From: Paenibacillus tianmuensis
GTDB lineage: Bacteria; Bacillota; Bacilli; Paenibacillales; NBRC-103111
Length of the DNA stretch: 64,000 bases
NCBI RefSeq assembly: GCF_900100345.1
Contig: NZ_FMTT01000005.1
Span: 143,145-207,144 of the forward strand
Direction of reading: 5' to 3'
Below the pieces are notes generated by a model that did no database searches, was not told the origin of the DNA, and worked only from the letters and a program-made list of their open reading frames with translations. Position 1 is the first letter of the stretch, and the number at the start of each line of letters is the position of its first letter. Shown piece after piece: positions 37,480 through 45,499 of the stretch. The position numbers were made by a program, and so were the translations under genes.

Positions 37480-38835
37480 ATGTCTACTTCGGAATCTTCA
37501 TCTTCATCCAAAGACAAAGCAATGTCCCGCCGCGAGCTGCTGGCCACGATGGGCACGGCGACGGCCGGAATAATCTTTGCCGCCGGCACAGGCTGGAGCG
37601 GTACGGCCGCGGCGGAGCCGATGCCCAATCCGATGCAAAATCCGGGGTTTCGCCCGGAATCGGTCGCTTGGATTAACGTGAAAACCTACGGAGCGCAAGG
37701 CTCGGGTCGTTTTGATCAAAACGACGCACCGGCGATTCAATCGGCCGTCGAGGCGGCGGCGCCTTTGGGAGGGACCGTGTATTTTCCACCCGGGCGCTAC
37801 ATTCTGAGATCCGCCATTATGCTAAGGCCGAATGTGCGTTTGGTTGGAGATGGGCCGGGCGCATCCATACTGAAGGCGGCGGAGCCGAATCTATCTATGG
37901 TGATGGGGCTCAGCACAAAGAAGAATGCGGTCGAAGGGCTTGGCTTCGAAGGCATGGGCGCCGTATCGCCGGCAAATTACAAGATGACGGAACGCGGCGT
38001 TTATTTTGAAAAATGCGAGCACGTCTCCGTTCGGAATTGTTTGTTCACCGGGATCGCCAACGGCGTATGGTTCAGCGACAGCCGGCACGTCTCGGTTAGC
38101 CAAAGCGTGTTCTCCCAGCTAATCGCTTACGAAAACTTTTACGAAGGCCATGGGATCTTTGCCGAGTCGGCGGCGAATTTCCGACTTACGGATAACCGGT
38201 TTCATTTGTTGAAAAGACCCTGCATCTATATTTCTGCAGGCAGCTCGTATTCGATCGTCTCCGATAACGTGGCGCAGCAATGCGACGATGCCTTTATCGT
38301 GATATCTTCCAAGCTGAAGCCGAGCTCGTACCACCGGATCGAAGGCAATATATTGTCGGCGGAAGGGCTGGGAAACGGCGCTTATGCCGGCAAGCAGGGC
38401 ATCGTGCTGCGCGATTACTGCACGGACAACGTGATCGTCCATAACATCATTTCCCGGGCAAAAGAATCCGGCATCTCGCTGACGGGCGACGGCGCGGCAG
38501 ACGGCGAGCGGCCGTTCGGCAACATCGTTTCCGGCAACAAAATCGATCAGACCGGGCGCGGTATCGTCCTGCTGAACAGCGATGTTACTACGGTGACGGG
38601 CAATGATGTGCGGCGGGTCCAAACCGGCATTGTTCTTGAAACATCCGGCAATGCCGACGGCTCCTTCAGCCGGCACAATCTCGTCACGGGCAATATGCTG
38701 TCCCGCTGTTCGGCGGCCGCTATCCAGATCGCCGGCAGCCGCTGCGAAAATAATACGGTGTACGGCAACGCCGGTACGGGTAACGGCGAAATGCTGGCCG
38801 ATCAAGGGAAGGATACGTCGAAGACGGGCTTTTAA
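37480..38835 (+). CDS. Tat-exported right-handed beta-helix protein (pectate lyase/polysaccharide-active fold)
   Basis: This 451-residue protein has a twin-arginine signal (SRRELLATMGTATAGIIFAAG, residues ~16-36, with signal cleavage after AAA). The mature part begins with the pectate-lyase-3 type segment INVKTYGAQGSGRFDQNDAPAIQSAVEAA and FPPGRYIL, followed by ~10 parallel beta-helix turns with repeated N-x-I/V patterns. The fold is common in enzymes and binders of acidic polysaccharides; catalytic residues cannot be assigned. AAAGGGG supports ATG 37480. Confidence 0.83.
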   Translation: MSTSESSSSSKDKAMSRRELLATMGTATAGIIFAAGTGWSGTAAAEPMPNPMQNPGFRPESVAWINVKTYGAQGSGRFDQNDAPAIQSAVEAAAPLGGTVYFPPGRYILRSAIMLRPNVRLVGDGPGASILKAAEPNLSMVMGLSTKKNAVEGLGFEGMGAVSPANYKMTERGVYFEKCEHVSVRNCLFTGIANGVWFSDSRHVSVSQSVFSQLIAYENFYEGHGIFAESAANFRLTDNRFHLLKRPCIYISAGSSYSIVSDNVAQQCDDAFIVISSKLKPSSYHRIEGNILSAEGLGNGAYAGKQGIVLRDYCTDNVIVHNIISRAKESGISLTGDGAADGERPFGNIVSGNKIDQTGRGIVLLNSDVTTVTGNDVRRVQTGIVLETSGNADGSFSRHNLVTGNMLSRCSAAAIQIAGSRCENNTVYGNAGTGNGEMLADQGKDTSKTGF

Positions 38836-38884
38836 CCTCTGAAACTGAAACATACAATCCCGGAATCAAATAACTCGGCAAGCG

Positions 38885-38935
38885 GACAGCCGGTCGGAGA
38901 AATAAACATCCCGACCGGCCGTCTGTCTTGCCACA
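38885..38935 (+). terminator. Probable terminator of the beta-helix gene
   Basis: GCCGGTCGG (38889-38897) pairs with CCGACCGGC (38911-38919) around a 13-nt loop; the following GTCTGTCTTG is only weakly T-rich. Confidence 0.55.
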
Positions 38936-38951
38936 AATCGTTTTGTTTTGA

Positions 38952-38967
38952 TGTGATCTAAATCACA
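38952..38967. promoter_or_regulatory. Fnr/Crp-type operator of hmp
   Basis: TGTGATCTAAATCACA is a perfect TGTGA-N6-TCACA palindrome. A -10 box TATACT at 38989-38994 predicts transcription near 39001, so the site is centred at about -41, the class II activator position. No good -35 box is present, as expected for an activated promoter. Confidence 0.85.
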
Positions 38968-39041
38968 AAGACGTTCCGGGCGTCCTTGTATACTTTCTCA
39001 TGAAGGTAACGAAATCCGCTATTATGAAATGAGGGATAACG

Positions 39042-40292
39042 ATGTTAAACGAACAGACGATCCGCGTGATTCAATCGACGGCTCCGCTTCTGGAGTCGAA
39101 GGGGACTGCGGTCACGAAACGATTTTATGAAATTTTGTTCGCCGAGCATCCGGAGCTGCTAAACGTCTTCAACCATGCGAACCAAAAGCAGGGGCGTCAG
39201 CAGACGGCGCTGGCTAATGCCGTGTATGCCGCTGCCGTGCATATCGATAATTTGGCTGCCATTCTGCCTGTAGTGAAGCAGATCGGGCATAAGCACCGGA
39301 GCCTTGGAGTAAAGCCCGAGCATTATCCGATCGTAGGCCGGACGCTGCTGACAGCCATGCGGGAGGTGCTCGGCGAGGCAGCTACGGACGAGGTGCTGCA
39401 GGCGTGGGAAACCGCCTATGGCATCATTGCCGACGCCTTCATCGGCGTAGAGGCGGAAATGTATGCCCAGGCGGAGCGGCAGGCGGGCGGCTGGGAAGGA
39501 TTCCGGGCGTTCCGGGTAGACCGTAAGCAAAAGGAAAGCAGCGTCATTACGTCGTTTTATTTGGTTCCGGTTGACGGCGGCGCGATTGCCTCGTTCGAGC
39601 CTGGGCAGTATGTCAGCGTGAAGCCGGAAATGCCCGGCGAGACCTATACGCATATTCGGCAATACAGCTTGTCCGATGCGCCGGGCAAGCCGTATTACCG
39701 TATTTCGGTCAAACGCGAGGACGGCGCGCCGGACTGCCCGGCCGGCAAAGTGTCCGTCTTCCTTCATGAGCACGTGAGCGAAGGCTACACGCTATGGCTG
39801 ACGGCTCCTGCCGGGGACTTCACGCTCGATACCTCCGATCCGCGCCCGGTCGTGTTGCTAAGCGGCGGTGTAGGTCTGACTCCGCTGCTCAGTATGCTGA
39901 AAACGCTCGGCGAAACGGCGCCGGACCGGCAGGTCACGTTCATTCACGCGGCCCTGAACGGCGAGACGCACGCGATGCGCGCCGAGGTGGAAGAGCTGGC
40001 CCGCAGGTATTCGGGCTTCTCGTACCGCTTTTGCTACCAATCGCCGACCGCTGCCGATCAGGCGGAGCGGACGTTCCACAAGGAGGGCTACATTGATCTG
40101 GAGTGGCTGCAATCCGTCGTTCCTTCGCCGGATGCCGCGTTCTATTTCTGCGGACCGGTGCCGTTCATGAAGACGGTCAACCGGGTGCTGCAAGCATGGG
40201 GCGTACGTAAGGAGGACGCGCGTTACGAGTTTTTCGGACCGGCGGGTTCGCTGGAGGAAGCCGGGGAACCAACGGCTCAGGCACACCGCTAA
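39042..40292 (+). CDS. hmp: Flavohaemoglobin / nitric oxide dioxygenase
   Basis: Hmp converts NO to nitrate using NAD(P)H, FAD and haem. The globin domain (~1-140) has the proximal His region GHKHRSLGVKPEHYPIVG and distal residues; the reductase domain has RQYSLSDAP (FAD), LLSGGVGLTPLLSML (NAD) and FYFCGPVPFM. Length 416 is typical. GAGGGA lies upstream of the ATG. An Fnr/Crp-type box sits in its promoter, and a Crp/Fnr regulator gene converges on it. Confidence 0.95.
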   Translation: MLNEQTIRVIQSTAPLLESKGTAVTKRFYEILFAEHPELLNVFNHANQKQGRQQTALANAVYAAAVHIDNLAAILPVVKQIGHKHRSLGVKPEHYPIVGRTLLTAMREVLGEAATDEVLQAWETAYGIIADAFIGVEAEMYAQAERQAGGWEGFRAFRVDRKQKESSVITSFYLVPVDGGAIASFEPGQYVSVKPEMPGETYTHIRQYSLSDAPGKPYYRISVKREDGAPDCPAGKVSVFLHEHVSEGYTLWLTAPAGDFTLDTSDPRPVVLLSGGVGLTPLLSMLKTLGETAPDRQVTFIHAALNGETHAMRAEVEELARRYSGFSYRFCYQSPTAADQAERTFHKEGYIDLEWLQSVVPSPDAAFYFCGPVPFMKTVNRVLQAWGVRKEDARYEFFGPAGSLEEAGEPTAQAHR

Positions 40293-40332
40293 AATGCGGT
40301 TCGGATAAAAGAAGCAGTGAGATTAAAGGACT

Positions 40333-40878
40333 TTAGCGCCGGCGTTTGTTATCTTCCCGGACCTGCAAGGCAGCGCGATTGCCTGCTTGAGCACGAAGCA
40401 GACGATTGACCGTCTCGCGGCGAAGCCCGATAAACTGGCCGATTTCTTCCTGTGTCAGCAGATCGGTCAATCGGGCCGGGGCAATATACGCTTCGAACCA
40501 GGCTTGCAGCTTCGCCAGCTTATCCGCAGGCGCAAGCTGCGTCAGTTGATCGATGCGCTGCTGCATCATCCGCAGCTTGCTTTCCAGCAGTATGGCGATC
40601 TCAAGACACGTTTGCGGTTCCCGTTGAAGCTTGGCATACCATTCTTGAGCGGGAAGCGTTTCGATCTCGCAGGTCATGAGCGCAATCGCGGTCCCGTAAT
40701 ATTCTTTCGGACTGATTAAGGAATGATGAGGGATCGTCTCGCCCGGAACGATAATATTGACCAAGACGGGATGTCCGTCCTCGTGAATGCGGACAATTTT
40801 AAGCAGGCCGCTCCTGATGCGGTACAGCGGTCCGGTTTCTCCTTGGCGAAACAACGTTTCGCCCTTGTGCAGCAGCAT
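40333..40878 (-). CDS. Crp/Fnr family transcriptional regulator
   Basis: This is a 181-residue protein. The N-terminal cNMP-type beta-barrel (LLHKGETLFRQGETGPLYRIRSGLLKI) begins without the usual ~20 leading residues. The C-terminal winged HTH is LTQEEIGQFIGLRRETVNRLL, whose R-E-T-V-x-R recognition helix equals that of CRP and predicts binding to TGTGA-N6-TCACA. Only two cysteines occur and there is no Fnr-type cysteine cluster, so an Fe-S oxygen sensor is unlikely. AAAGGTG precedes the start. It converges on hmp with a 40-base gap, so it is a strong candidate for the hmp regulator. Confidence 0.9.
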   Translation of the reverse strand: MLLHKGETLFRQGETGPLYRIRSGLLKIVRIHEDGHPVLVNIIVPGETIPHHSLISPKEYYGTAIALMTCEIETLPAQEWYAKLQREPQTCLEIAILLESKLRMMQQRIDQLTQLAPADKLAKLQAWFEAYIAPARLTDLLTQEEIGQFIGLRRETVNRLLRAQAGNRAALQVREDNKRRR

Positions 40879-40904
40879 ACGTCTTCACCTTTACTTCCAT
40901 TTTT

Positions 40905-40945
40905 AGCGTTCCGTCTCTGTCGAGGCGGGACGCTTTTCTTTTTCC
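40905..40945 (+). terminator. Plus-strand terminator lying in the leader of the Crp/Fnr gene
   Basis: A 12-bp stem (AGCGTTCCGTCT with AGGCGGGACGCT, two U.G pairs, CTGTCG loop) is followed by TTTCTTTTT on the plus strand. No plus-strand gene lies between hmp and this point, so it probably ends an hmp transcript that runs antisense through the regulator gene. Confidence 0.75.
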
Positions 40946-41012
40946 GATTATAGCACGATCCAAGGATATGCTCATAGTGAAACAAGACTAGAACGGCGTA
41001 CACAAGTGTAAT

Positions 41013-41483
41013 TCATTTGCCGTATTGCTCCAAGAATTTTGCAACGTCTTTTAAATAATTGGTCAAACGTACACTGATCTCTGATCGAACTACATCACGA
41101 ACGATACCGAATCGTTCTTCATAACCTCGGCACATGATTTTGTAATAAATAACCAGGTCAATCTGCTCGTCGTTAATCACTTTAATGTTTCGTTTGCTTA
41201 ATTCCCGACGTAACGAGTGCATGTCTTTATGGATTTGATTCATAACGGTTTGCGCCGCGATCAAATATAGCCGCTTTAAGATATTTGTTGAGGTTCTTAT
41301 TTCCTCAATACTCCGCTCAATCATGGTTAGCATATGAGGCAGCAGAATGTAATCCCGAGCCATGGTGTATTCCTCAGGTGTCGGTCGAGAAGTTTTGAGT
41401 TCATTGCGCGCCTCATATTGCTCCGTATGTTCCGTTAGCGTCATTTTCGACTGCCAGCGGCCATTCCCGTCTAGTTTGCTCAT
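41013..41483 (-). CDS. Unrecognised helical protein coupled to the Y-family polymerase
   Basis: This 156-residue protein overlaps the polymerase gene by ATGA, so it is translated with it. The N-terminus DGNGRWQSKMTLTEH resembles the start of YolD-family proteins, which partner UvrX-type polymerases. The rest is different: a long predicted helical region (LPHMLTMIERSIEEIRTSTNILKRLYLIAAQ, then RRELSKRNIKV). No YolD barrel is visible. A role in SOS mutagenesis is inferred from the operon only. Confidence 0.7.
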   Translation of the reverse strand: MSKLDGNGRWQSKMTLTEHTEQYEARNELKTSRPTPEEYTMARDYILLPHMLTMIERSIEEIRTSTNILKRLYLIAAQTVMNQIHKDMHSLRRELSKRNIKVINDEQIDLVIYYKIMCRGYEERFGIVRDVVRSEISVRLTNYLKDVAKFLEQYGK

Positions 41484-42733
41484 GCCCAGTGCCCCCCTAT
41501 TTGAGCTGCCCTTTCGAATGCCTGAGCCGTTTTTAACAAGGACGATGCACGGATAATGGCTGTTGGTCCAAACCTCTCTTTTAGCGCATCGACTGCTTTT
41601 TCACGGCGAATCAATCGTTCTCGATCTTCAAATAAGTCAAGTTGATAAACATCATCTTTCGAAAGGTCCGTGAGCGTAATATGCAAATGAGTAAGAGGCA
41701 AGCCCTTCCAGTGCTCCAAAAAGAGTGAGCGTATACCCGGGCCGATTTCATGTTCCAAATGGGTAGGACGAGGCAATGTTTTTTGCCTCCCGAAACCTGA
41801 AGACCGATACCCGTCGGTTTCTACGGCTCCCACGGCAACGACTCTGCCCATATATCCGTAGCGCCTGGCACGGCGGCAAACCTCCACGATCAGTTCGATC
41901 ATAAGGGGTTCAATGTCTTCGATCGTTCGATAGGTTTGCCATTTTAATGCCCTGCCGTGGTTGATCACTTTAATTTGGCTTCGCATTCCGGTGACAACGG
42001 GACTCGGGTCGATGCCGTTCGCCGTTTGCCAGTAATATTCCGCTTGAATGTCACTTTGCCGGCCCATACGGAAACGCATCCGTTTTTTGAATTCACCGAG
42101 ATCGAGACGCGCTATATCGCCAATGGTGTGTAGGCCCATGCGAGCAAAATGGGAAGTCATTCGCCCGGCTACCATAAACATTTGATGGACAGGCAGGGGC
42201 CAAAGTTCTTTTTCGATATTGTCATGTGAAAGTTTAAATATGCCTGCAGGTTTCTTTTTTGCGAAATTATCCGTAGCCATTTTGGCAAGAATTTTGTTGG
42301 GACCGATACCGACACGGGACCATACTCCGGTTGAAAGCTTTACTCGTGTTTGTATCAAACGGGCAATCTCTTCAGCAGAACCGAACAAGGCCAAAGATCC
42401 TGTCACATCGAGAAACTGTTCATCGATGGAGAACGGTTCAACTTGATCTGTAATGGATTCGAAAATTTCTGTAATGAGCAGGGATACCGAGATATACGTT
42501 TGCATTCGCGGCCGTATGACGACCAAATCCGGGCATTTGGCCAGTGCTTCACCGACTCTTTCCGCTGTTGTTACACCGCGTGATTTTGCAATCGGACAGG
42601 CAGCTAAAATAATTCCACTACGGCGTGCCGGATCCCCAACCGCAACGGGTTTATTCCGATATTCCGGGTGCGCTGCTTTTTCGATACTCGCGTAAAAACT
42701 TTGCCCATCTGCCATGAGAACCGTTCGTTGCAT
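41480..42733 (-). CDS. uvrX: Y-family DNA polymerase, UvrX/YqjW type
   Basis: This 417-residue translesion polymerase shows catalytic acids in ADGQSFYAS (motif I Asp) and FSIDEQFLDVT (Asp-Glu pair). The GVWSRVGIGPNKILAKMA loop and the little-finger domain are recognisable. QLDLFED near residue 370 is a beta-clamp binding motif. The Firmicutes UvrX group is SOS-induced and found on phages and chromosomes. Two LexA-type boxes lie upstream. AGGTGA precedes the ATG. Confidence 0.92.
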   Translation of the reverse strand: MQRTVLMADGQSFYASIEKAAHPEYRNKPVAVGDPARRSGIILAACPIAKSRGVTTAERVGEALAKCPDLVVIRPRMQTYISVSLLITEIFESITDQVEPFSIDEQFLDVTGSLALFGSAEEIARLIQTRVKLSTGVWSRVGIGPNKILAKMATDNFAKKKPAGIFKLSHDNIEKELWPLPVHQMFMVAGRMTSHFARMGLHTIGDIARLDLGEFKKRMRFRMGRQSDIQAEYYWQTANGIDPSPVVTGMRSQIKVINHGRALKWQTYRTIEDIEPLMIELIVEVCRRARRYGYMGRVVAVGAVETDGYRSSGFGRQKTLPRPTHLEHEIGPGIRSLFLEHWKGLPLTHLHITLTDLSKDDVYQLDLFEDRERLIRREKAVDALKERFGPTAIIRASSLLKTAQAFERAAQIGGHWA

Positions 42734-42744
42734 TTCATCACCTG

Positions 42745-42789
42745 CGAATATATGTTCGTATATCGTTATTATATACAGAACGCACGTTC
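42745..42789. promoter_or_regulatory. Promoter with two LexA (SOS) boxes for uvrX
   Basis: CGAATATATGTTCG (42745-42758) differs from the CGAAC-N4-GTTCG consensus at one base, and GAACGCACGTTC (42778-42789) has an exact core. Their centres are 32 bp apart, about three helical turns. The minus-strand -10 TATAAT (42768-42773) lies between them. Confidence 0.85.
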
Positions 42790-42829
42790 CTTATGCAAAG
42801 GTAAATAATTGAAATTGCCGGGAATGATC

Positions 42830-42862
42830 AAAAAAGCCTCCGGAATCAAAATCCGGAGGTTT
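42830..42862 (-). terminator. Terminator of the NTF2-like membrane protein gene
   Basis: CCTCCGGA at 42837-42844 pairs with TCCGGAGG at 42852-42859; read on the minus strand it is followed by CTTTTTTG. Confidence 0.88.
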
Positions 42863-42891
42863 GGATGATTGTTTTTACGATGCAAGCCATC

Positions 42892-44286
42892 TTAGCTGTC
42901 GATGCTCTCCGTTTCCTTCGCTTCGAGCAATTCGTCAATTACGAAGTTATAATCGTGATAATCGGTTTTCAGGACTTTATATTTGGAAGTGAAGCTCTTT
43001 GTTTTGCTACTACCATCGCCATAAGAGATTTTGTACTTTTCCGATGTCGTAACGATGAAGGTGGAATCGTCCAATTTTTCTGCCGACTTGGCTTCGTTAA
43101 GGGTCATGGATTCCTTGATTCCTTTGTTTTTCAGGTATTGCATGTAATTCGCCTGTTCTTGGTGTTTTTTTGAACTCAAATACGGCGTCACGACCTTGAT
43201 GTCGTCTGTGGACAGGGCCCACATGCTTTTCGCCAGGAAAATCTCGACCATCGCCTTGGCCATTTCCTCATCGCCGGATGGCTTCGCCGGACTCTGCGGA
43301 AGCGGTTGGGGATTAATTTCGCTTTTCGTCAGATCGGCTGATTCAGCCCCTGTCAATTCCACATACTTGGCCAGCATGCTGGCGGCTTCGGTTGCACGAT
43401 TTCTTTGTTCGGTCCCGTTTTTCTCCAAATATTTTCTATCGGACTCGGCGCTATTGGCCGCCTTGTAGGCAGCATCGATATATTCGTAGGGATAGGTATG
43501 ACCTTGCGCCAGCTGCTTGTTTTTCTTGATGTCGGAAATATTGCGTCCGTAGCTTTTTTCGTTATATTTATAACTACCTGCAGCCTCATGCGCAGCTTGC
43601 ATTTCCGTCAAATATTTGCCGCGGTAGGTCAAAGCATCGACGAACTTGGATTGAATACCTTTTAATTTCGCCGATAAAACTACGCTCAGCACTTCGTCCT
43701 TCAGCTTGTTGTTTTTTTCGACGAGAGCGTCGACTGTGCTATAAATGGTATACGCATCGTCTTTGGGCTTCTTTAACTGTCTGATTTCCGAATCGATGTT
43801 GTCGCTTCGCTGGATGATACTCTGAAGCTTTTCGATATCCTTCAATCGATCTTTGTACTCCGCGAGTGCATTTTCCAAGTTAAGACTGGGGTAATCCTTC
43901 TTTTCCGCCGTAAGCGAAGCGTACTTGGGATTGCTGTTCAATTCTTTCACTTGAGCTTCAAAATTGATTGTTGATTTGGAATTTTCATAAAAACTGACGA
44001 TTTCCTTAAGCGTTTTTTTGTCGACAGGAGGCGTTTCTATTTGCTTTTTGAATGCGGAACCCGCCTCCTGAATCGAATCAAAATCCTGATTGTATTGCCT
44101 GACCAACGAATCGTATTTCAAGTTATTCGTGAGCTTGTAGGCGATTCCACCGGCCGCTGCCAATACAACGAGAAGCGAGCTCAGGATGATGATCAGCTTC
44201 TTATTTGATTTTTTTGCCGCTGTTCCCGTCTCCTCAGACGTTGCTGGGTTGTTTGTCCTATTTTCCATACTCGTCATTACTCCCAT
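42892..44286 (-). CDS. Membrane-anchored coiled-coil protein with C-terminal NTF2-like domain
   Basis: The 464-residue protein has a cytoplasmic N-terminus (~30 residues), one membrane helix (LIIILSSLLVVLAAAGGIAY) and a long extracytoplasmic part. Residues ~60-300 are charged and helical, probably coiled coil. The last ~110 residues (MVEIFLAKSMWALSTDDIKVV to the end) look like the NTF2-like domain of TcaA-type proteins. Several ATGs lie near the start (44286, 44277, 44268); GGGAG favours 44268. It is monocistronic, function unknown. Confidence 0.75.
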   Translation of the reverse strand: MGVMTSMENRTNNPATSEETGTAAKKSNKKLIIILSSLLVVLAAAGGIAYKLTNNLKYDSLVRQYNQDFDSIQEAGSAFKKQIETPPVDKKTLKEIVSFYENSKSTINFEAQVKELNSNPKYASLTAEKKDYPSLNLENALAEYKDRLKDIEKLQSIIQRSDNIDSEIRQLKKPKDDAYTIYSTVDALVEKNNKLKDEVLSVVLSAKLKGIQSKFVDALTYRGKYLTEMQAAHEAAGSYKYNEKSYGRNISDIKKNKQLAQGHTYPYEYIDAAYKAANSAESDRKYLEKNGTEQRNRATEAASMLAKYVELTGAESADLTKSEINPQPLPQSPAKPSGDEEMAKAMVEIFLAKSMWALSTDDIKVVTPYLSSKKHQEQANYMQYLKNKGIKESMTLNEAKSAEKLDDSTFIVTTSEKYKISYGDGSSKTKSFTSKYKVLKTDYHDYNFVIDELLEAKETESIDS

Positions 44287-44574
44287 TCCGATTTAGTTAA
44301 GGGGTTTCCATGATGTGGGAACCTTCTCTTAGAAAGAATTTCAATATAAAGTGCGATTTTCCTTCATGATTCGACAAAAAATCGACAAAAAAACGTAACG
44401 GATGGAAGAAACCATGCCAAATGGATTATGGACGAACCTACCTACATCTTGAGCAAACTGGAGTTGAAAAAGACGCAGCAGTTGGATAAAAATAAGCAGT
44501 ACGTTTGCCGCTGTTCAGGCCGACGTACTGCTTGTATGCTTTGGGCCAACTTGGCCCGAAATCTGCGGATATGA
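44287..44574. other. Gene-poor interval with a short unsupported frame
   Basis: This stretch contains a repeat of CGACAAAAAA, a hairpin AGCAGTACG/CGTACTGCT (about 44492-44529) and a 48-codon plus-strand frame starting at 44428 that lacks a ribosome binding site. The frame reads MDEPTYILSKLELKK at its start and does not match anything I recognise. No gene is called. Confidence 0.4.
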
Positions 44575-44620
44575 GAAAAGGGAGGGGCAGCGGTCACACA
44601 GGCCGCACCCCTCCTTTGCT
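44575..44620 (-). terminator. Terminator of the SRPBCC gene
   Basis: GGAGGGGCAGCGG (44581-44593) pairs with CCGCACCCCTCC (44603-44614); read on the minus strand CTTTTCTC follows. Confidence 0.85.
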
Positions 44621-44632
44621 GAAACGGGCTTA

Positions 44633-45142
44633 TTATTGAACGGATTGCAGATGTTCGGCGAGACGATCCCAGGTTTCGGTAACTCCTTGCTCCATTCCCA
44701 TATCGATAACGGCTTTGAGCGCTTCGGCAGAAGGATATTGGGCTCGGCTGACAAGCTTCGTCTTGCCTTCGAGCTCTGTGAAAGTCATCGTAATGAGAGG
44801 CGCAGGCATCCCTTCCGCTTCGTTGCCTTCGGCATCCGAGAAGTAATCCACGTAGACAATTTTCTCCGCTTCAACGATTTCCTGATAGACGGCTTTGCCC
44901 CAAGATTCGAATCCGTAAAAATCGCCTTGGTTCTGATCGATACACTTCATACAGTAATGCCAGATGCCTCCTGGACGAAAATCAACGTTGCAAACCGTAA
45001 GTGTCCAGCCGCGCGGTCCCCACCAGTGCTTGAGATGCTCGGCCTGTGAGAACGCTTTAAATACAAGCTCGCGCGGCGCATTGAACACTCGCTCCAGAAT
45101 AAGCTCGTGACCTTCTACCTTGATCGTCATTGGGTTTGACAT
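44633..45142 (-). CDS. SRPBCC family protein (AHSA1/Aha1-like)
   Basis: The 169-residue START-like fold protein has the AHSA1 pattern: VFNAPRELVFKAFSQAEHLKHWWGPRGW, DFRPGGIWHYCM and GVTETWDRLAEHL. Such proteins bind hydrophobic ligands and are often repressor-controlled stress genes; the ligand is unknown. AGGAGG lies upstream of the ATG. Its promoter carries a palindrome in the spacer. Confidence 0.9.
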   Translation of the reverse strand: MSNPMTIKVEGHELILERVFNAPRELVFKAFSQAEHLKHWWGPRGWTLTVCNVDFRPGGIWHYCMKCIDQNQGDFYGFESWGKAVYQEIVEAEKIVYVDYFSDAEGNEAEGMPAPLITMTFTELEGKTKLVSRAQYPSAEALKAVIDMGMEQGVTETWDRLAEHLQSVQ

Positions 45143-45215
45143 CCAAATTCCTCCTAAATATTGTTTTCGGTACGTGACCGGGTATTTTGTTTGTCGGTAC
45201 CGTAGTCTTGCTTAA

Positions 45216-45253
45216 AATATACCCCATAAGGAATATTCCTGTCAAGGAATATT
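45216..45253 (-). promoter_or_regulatory. SigA promoter with internal palindromic operator for the SRPBCC gene
   Basis: On the minus strand, TTGACA (45240-45245) and TATATT (45216-45221) are 18 bp apart. A 12-bp palindrome AGGAATATTCCT (45229-45240) occupies the spacer, and the half AAGGAATATT is repeated at 45244-45253 across the -35 box. This is the expected placing of a repressor site. Confidence 0.75.
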
Positions 45254-45332
45254 GAAAACATAATTTTAGTGCGTGAGCGAGCCATCGGAGCGGTATTTTT
45301 TTGTCGCTTCGCGAATCCGGGGCAACTTTTGC

Positions 45333-45360
45333 TTGACGTACCGCGTCAGAAACCTATAAT
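45333..45360 (+). promoter_or_regulatory. SigA promoter upstream of the YjfM/YjfC/YjfL-like cluster
   Basis: TTGACG (45333-45338), 16-bp spacer, TATAAT (45355-45360). The leader to the first gene is about 130 nt and holds the palindrome CCGCCATGGCGG and a possible 14-codon leader frame. Confidence 0.7.
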
Positions 45361-45400
45361 CGATTTTGGATGCAGCTTCCGGACCAAGGAGCAAACCGCC

Positions 45401-45445
45401 ATGGCGGACTGTGAAACCTTTTCGCCGTTGTGTGTATATGTTTAG
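45401..45445 (+). CDS. Possible 14-residue leader peptide
   Basis: The frame MADCETFSPLCVYV starts at an ATG with AAGGAG eight bases upstream, between a SigA promoter and the first operon gene. It ends about 55 bases before the next start. There is no regulatory codon run; it may be fortuitous. Confidence 0.3.
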   Translation: MADCETFSPLCVYV

Positions 45446-45499
45446 AGTATCTCCGTGAGAATGACCCGTTTCCGAGAGGGAGAAAAGGAGTGCCGAAGT

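Noticed and set aside
40387..40719. Plus-strand frames opposite the Crp/Fnr regulator
   Set aside because: No ribosome binding site or domain; the minus strand encodes an intact regulator. The plus strand matters only as possible antisense transcript.
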